A stretch of DNA of 64,000 nucleotides from a bacterium (GTDB taxonomy: Bacteria; Armatimonadota; UBA5829), in assembly GCA_021371935.1 (NCBI GenBank), contig JAJFVF010000002.1:62001-126000 (forward strand), read 5' to 3'. This document shows, piece after piece, positions 61,183 through 64,000 of the stretch. The notes beneath the pieces are model-generated. The model was not told the DNA's origin, made no database searches, and saw only the letters and a program-made list of their open reading frames with translations. The translations under genes were made by a program, and so were the position numbers. The first letter of the stretch is position 1. Each line of letters opens with the position of its first letter.

Positions 61183-61190
61183 AAGCACAC

Positions 61191-62567
61191 TTATTCAAGA
61201 ACGGACCGGGCTTTCTCAATCTGCCGCTTTACTTCTGAGGCCGCTGTCCCGCCGGTCGCGCTCCTGGCAGCCACACTAGCCTTCACCGTTAGAGCTGACG
61301 CCACATCCTCAGCCGCATCCGGCGCAAACTGCCTGATCTCATCTATTGTAAGATCAAAAAGCTCCTTGTTGTTTTCCACACAGTATGCAACCAGAGAGCC
61401 GACCTGGGCATGTGCGCTCCTGAACGGCACTCCCTGCCGCACAAGGTGGTCGGCAAGGTCGGTAGCCGTAGAATAAGCCTCGCCAGCAGCCGCATGCATC
61501 CTCTCAGTATCAAATTTCGCAGTTTTGAGCATCAGCGCAAAGCATATGAGCGAGCCCTGCACGGTATCAACTGCGTCAAAAAGAGGTTCCTTGTCTTCCT
61601 GCAAATCACGGTTATATGCCAGAGGCAAACCTTTCTGAAGTGTGAGCAGGCTCATCAGGTCTCCGATAACCCGTGCGCTCTTGCCGCGCACCAACTCGGC
61701 CACATCCGGGTTCTTCTTTTGAGGCATAATGGACGAGCCGGTGGTGACTGAGTCGTCCAGCTCGATAAATCCGAACTCAGACGTGTTCCAGATTATAATC
61801 TCTTCTGAAAATCGCGATAGGTGCATCATCAGTATGGACGCATCGGCCAGAAACTCGGATATGAAGTCTCTGTCCGCAACTGAGTCCATGCTGTTATCCG
61901 AAACTGCTGCAAAACCGAGCGCATCGGCCACTATCTGCCTGTCTATCGGGAAAGTGGTCCCTGCAAGTGCACCCGAACCCAATGGCAGCACATCTACCCG
62001 CTTCAGGCAGTCAAGCATCCGCTCTTTATCCCGCTGGATCATCCAAAACCATGCCATGAGGCAATGGCCGAGGATAACCGGCTGCGCATGCTGCATATGA
62101 GTGTAACCGGGCATTATCACTTCCGAGTTCTTTTCAGCCTGGTCTACAACCACTTTCTGCAAATCGACGATCAACCCGGTTATATGCTTGATCTCGTCCT
62201 TCAAGAATAGCCGAATGTCTGCGCAGACCTGGTCGTTGCGGCTGCGCGCAGTGTGTAGCTTACCCGCAACATCGCCGATCTTCTCAAAGAGGAGCCTCTC
62301 GACATTCATGTGCACGTCTTCGGCGCTTGGGTCGAACTCGATCCTTCCCGATATGGCATCGTCGAGTATAAACTGCAGGCCGCTCACTATCCTTTTGGCG
62401 TCATCATCGGGAATGATCCCGCACTTGCCCAGCATTTTGGCGTGCGCAATGCTGCCGCGGATGTCGTGCTCGATGAGCCGCGAGTCGAAGCTGATAGACT
62501 CCGTGAATGTCTCCACGGCCTTGTCAGTTGATTTTGAAAACCTTCCACCCCAGAGTTTTTTTGTCAA
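61191..62567 (-). CDS. argH: Argininosuccinate lyase
   Basis: 458 residues, last step of arginine synthesis (argininosuccinate to arginine and fumarate), tetrameric fumarase/aspartase fold. Motifs [63 protein letters not shown] and signature [12 protein letters not shown]. Full normal length. The gene stands alone here, without argG. Confidence 0.96.
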   Translation of the reverse strand: MTKKLWGGRFSKSTDKAVETFTESISFDSRLIEHDIRGSIAHAKMLGKCGIIPDDDAKRIVSGLQFILDDAISGRIEFDPSAEDVHMNVERLLFEKIGDVAGKLHTARSRNDQVCADIRLFLKDEIKHITGLIVDLQKVVVDQAEKNSEVIMPGYTHMQHAQPVILGHCLMAWFWMIQRDKERMLDCLKRVDVLPLGSGALAGTTFPIDRQIVADALGFAAVSDNSMDSVADRDFISEFLADASILMMHLSRFSEEIIIWNTSEFGFIELDDSVTTGSSIMPQKKNPDVAELVRGKSARVIGDLMSLLTLQKGLPLAYNRDLQEDKEPLFDAVDTVQGSLICFALMLKTAKFDTERMHAAAGEAYSTATDLADHLVRQGVPFRSAHAQVGSLVAYCVENNKELFDLTIDEIRQFAPDAAEDVASALTVKASVAARSATGGTAASEVKRQIEKARSVLE

Positions 62568-62652
62568 GGTTGCTGCTCCTTAGGAACCCATGTTTTTGTT
62601 GGCATTTGAGGAATGAAGCAATATTCGCTACTGGATCAATCTCTTTATTGCC

Positions 62653-63150
62653 TCATTCTGCGCGGTAGCCACGTGCACCTATAATTTTAGGTTTGTCCTT
62701 GAAGCTACCCCACCATTGCTCGGAAAAGTCTTGGTCAACAACCGCGGACATATGTCCAGAGCATAATGAATCAATACCTGTTTGAGGCTTGAGCTTAAAT
62801 ATTCTGTCCGTTTTAGCTAGATGGATTGTGATCTCAGAAACTACTATGTCAGTACCGTTGAAGAGGATGCAGGAACAGGTGTTAGTTACAGGGCTGATCT
62901 CTCCGCAAGACAACTTGAGCTTACGCAAGTTATTTGCGCTCAGCACCTCTGTTTTATTAACGGCGATCTGCTTCCATCCTAATTTGCCGAGTACATATAC
63001 ACGATTGGATATCCTGTCAATCTTGATTGGTTGGCTCCTTAGTACGTATATGTAGCGAAACGGCCCAGGCCACACAAATAGGAATAGTAAAACGATAATA
63101 ACGATGCTTGCACCTAAACTGCCGTATTTCGTTTTCTCTTTGCCAACCAT
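62653..63150 (-). CDS. Hypothetical single-TM protein
   Basis: 165 residues from ATG 63150; a longer TTG frame would start inside the upstream terminator. One TM (ASIVIIVLLFLFVWPGPFRYIY), then an extracytoplasmic beta-rich domain (PIKIDRISNRVYVLGKLGWKQI, VVSEITIHLAKTDRIFKLKP) with three Cys. It ends QWWGSFKDKPKIIGARGYRAE. Weak SD. No family recognised. Confidence 0.6.
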   Translation of the reverse strand: MVGKEKTKYGSLGASIVIIVLLFLFVWPGPFRYIYVLRSQPIKIDRISNRVYVLGKLGWKQIAVNKTEVLSANNLRKLKLSCGEISPVTNTCSCILFNGTDIVVSEITIHLAKTDRIFKLKPQTGIDSLCSGHMSAVVDQDFSEQWWGSFKDKPKIIGARGYRAE

Positions 63151-63169
63151 ACAAGAGTCTCCATATTTT

Positions 63170-63195
63170 GGATGGCGGTTTACCAACCGCCATCC
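63170..63195 (-). terminator. Terminator after the aldolase gene
   Basis: GGATGGCGGTT (63170-63180) pairs with AACCGCCATCC (63185-63195), 12 nt after the aldolase stop on the minus strand. Confidence 0.75.
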
Positions 63196-63206
63196 CGTAT
63201 TATCTA

Positions 63207-64000
63207 TCAGAACACCTTCTGCTCAATACCCAGAGACTTGCACACGCTCAGTATCTCCTCATCGGAGAGACCGTCGGCAAGACCGTGGTTTGTCAGGTTC
63301 ATATACTCATAGTGCGCTCCCGTTTCGACATACTCGACCAGGTCGCATGCACGCTTGACTGAAGTATCCGATCGGGACATAACGCCATGCTTAGCCCACA
63401 TGACGATGCTGTGTGTGCGAAGCATCTCGACATTCGCCTTCTTCAGTTCATCCGAACCGGGAACCTTGAACGGAATATAGCCTATTCCATCGGGAAGCTG
63501 CACTATTCCTTCAGGCTCCCAGCGCAGTATGTGTCGGTTGAGATATCTCTCGTCCTGATAGCGTGAGATATGGCTCAGATATGTTAAGTGCAACGGCTGA
63601 GCATGGATTAACGCATGGAAGTTCGTCTTCTTAACCCTGATCTGGTCTGTGTGAACCGCCAGATGCGAGTTGAACTCACTCGTCAGGCGGGCAAACAGGC
63701 AGTCAGTGGACGTGTAGAGCTTTGCACTCTTGCCATCCTTTGCCACCTTAACCAATCCCAGGTTTGCTGTAGGGTCATTAGCCACTTCACGCAGCCGTCG
63801 GCCTGAGCCGGTGGCGATTAGTGACCCTCCTGCAAGTTCCGGCAAAGTTCCGGGCAGCTCATAGTCCTTAACGTTTGTGAAAAACTTGCCGGGATCGACA
63901 TCCCAGCCCACAAACACTGATATATTTCCCGCAGCTCCTTCGCTTGCCTGGATGTCGGCCAACCGACGCCCCGCCTCACCAATGAGGCCCATCAGCTCTT
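63207..64000 (-). CDS. Class II aldolase, rhamnulose-1-phosphate aldolase-like (possibly partial)
   Basis: At least 261 residues from ATG 63992. The reading frame stays open to the window end, so the true start may lie outside. Class II (Zn) aldolase motifs: ASEGAAGNISVF, TGSGRRLREV, FHALIHAQPLHLTYLSHI (metal His pair) and MWAKHGVMSRSDTSVKRACDLVEYVE. The AGNIS and WAKHG context resembles RhaD rather than FucA; it would cleave L-rhamnulose-1-phosphate to DHAP and lactaldehyde. Confidence 0.8.
   Translation of the reverse strand, partial: ELMGLIGEAGRRLADIQASEGAAGNISVFVGWDVDPGKFFTNVKDYELPGTLPELAGGSLIATGSGRRLREVANDPTANLGLVKVAKDGKSAKLYTSTDCLFARLTSEFNSHLAVHTDQIRVKKTNFHALIHAQPLHLTYLSHISRYQDERYLNRHILRWEPEGIVQLPDGIGYIPFKVPGSDELKKANVEMLRTHSIVMWAKHGVMSRSDTSVKRACDLVEYVETGAHYEYMNLTNHGLADGLSDEEILSVCKSLGIEQKVF

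Overview
The window looks like chromosome from a diderm, non-proteobacterial bacterium, most likely an Armatimonadota-type lineage. This is inference from gene content: an outer-membrane porin tethered through an SLH domain, prepilins ending in the H-x9-DG style of DUF1559-like proteins, a PEP-CTERM protein, the HpnC/D/E squalene route, a deoxyxylulose-phosphate synthase (dxs) next to a type 2 IPP isomerase, and many SD-led TTG/GTG starts. No rRNA operon or other marker is present to settle the phylum.

Layout. 1-4000 (minus): partial coiled-coil gene, coaD, a frameshifted membrane gene, a lipoprotein and recG. 4-8.3 kb: a REP-like repeat, tiny ORFs, a small sigma factor, a GH99/WbsX-like protein and a clostripain-type peptidase. 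8.5-13.6 kb (plus): carbohydrate ABC transporter (binding protein and two permeases, no ATPase), SGNH hydrolase, homocysteine-methyltransferase-like protein. 13.9-16.2 kb: a large secreted SdrD-B-like protein. 16.3-21.3 kb: a WYL regulator diverging from a cobalamin-riboswitch operon that encodes a prepilin, a secreted beta-sandwich/OB-like protein and a PEP-CTERM beta-propeller. 21.4-33.4 kb: housekeeping genes (pdxA, hemerythrin, pfk, rhomboid-TPR, L,D-transpeptidase, tcdA, tatD, a prepilin, scpAB, D,D-carboxypeptidase, pseudouridine synthase, BtuF-like protein) and tRNA-Ser(UGA).

33,614-37,276 is an intact mobile element: 18-bp perfect terminal inverted repeats, an 8-bp target duplication (CATCTTTA), an IS1-like DDE transposase and five passenger genes. 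The passengers include a ClpP/SDH-fold serine protease and a two-TM protein with a GAF-like cytosolic domain. It sits directly upstream of the tRNA-Ser promoter.

37.3-45.8 kb: outer-membrane protein, FmdB zinc ribbon, GNAT, truncated secretin-like protein, ferredoxin-type aldo/keto reductase, a STAS-HATPase fusion, and fni-dxs. 46.2-49.2 kb: hpnC-hpnD-hpnE, where hpnE has no ATG/GTG/TTG upstream of its FAD motif. 49.3-51.7 kb: envelope proteins and a tethered thioredoxin. 51.8-58.6 kb: a phosphate regulon (pstCAB; SLH-porin-pstS; divergent PhoB-like regulator) with 11-bp-period direct repeats at both promoters. 58.7-64 kb: OsmC, ThuA, a duplicated secreted domain protein, argH, and a rhamnulose-phosphate-aldolase-like gene cut by the window end.

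The two best candidates for undescribed biology are the B12-responsive surface operon (17.65-21.24 kb) and the passenger-carrying IS1-like element (33.6-37.3 kb). Three copies of a two-hairpin REP-like repeat (4.3, 38.8 and 57.9 kb) tie the window to one genome-specific repeat family.
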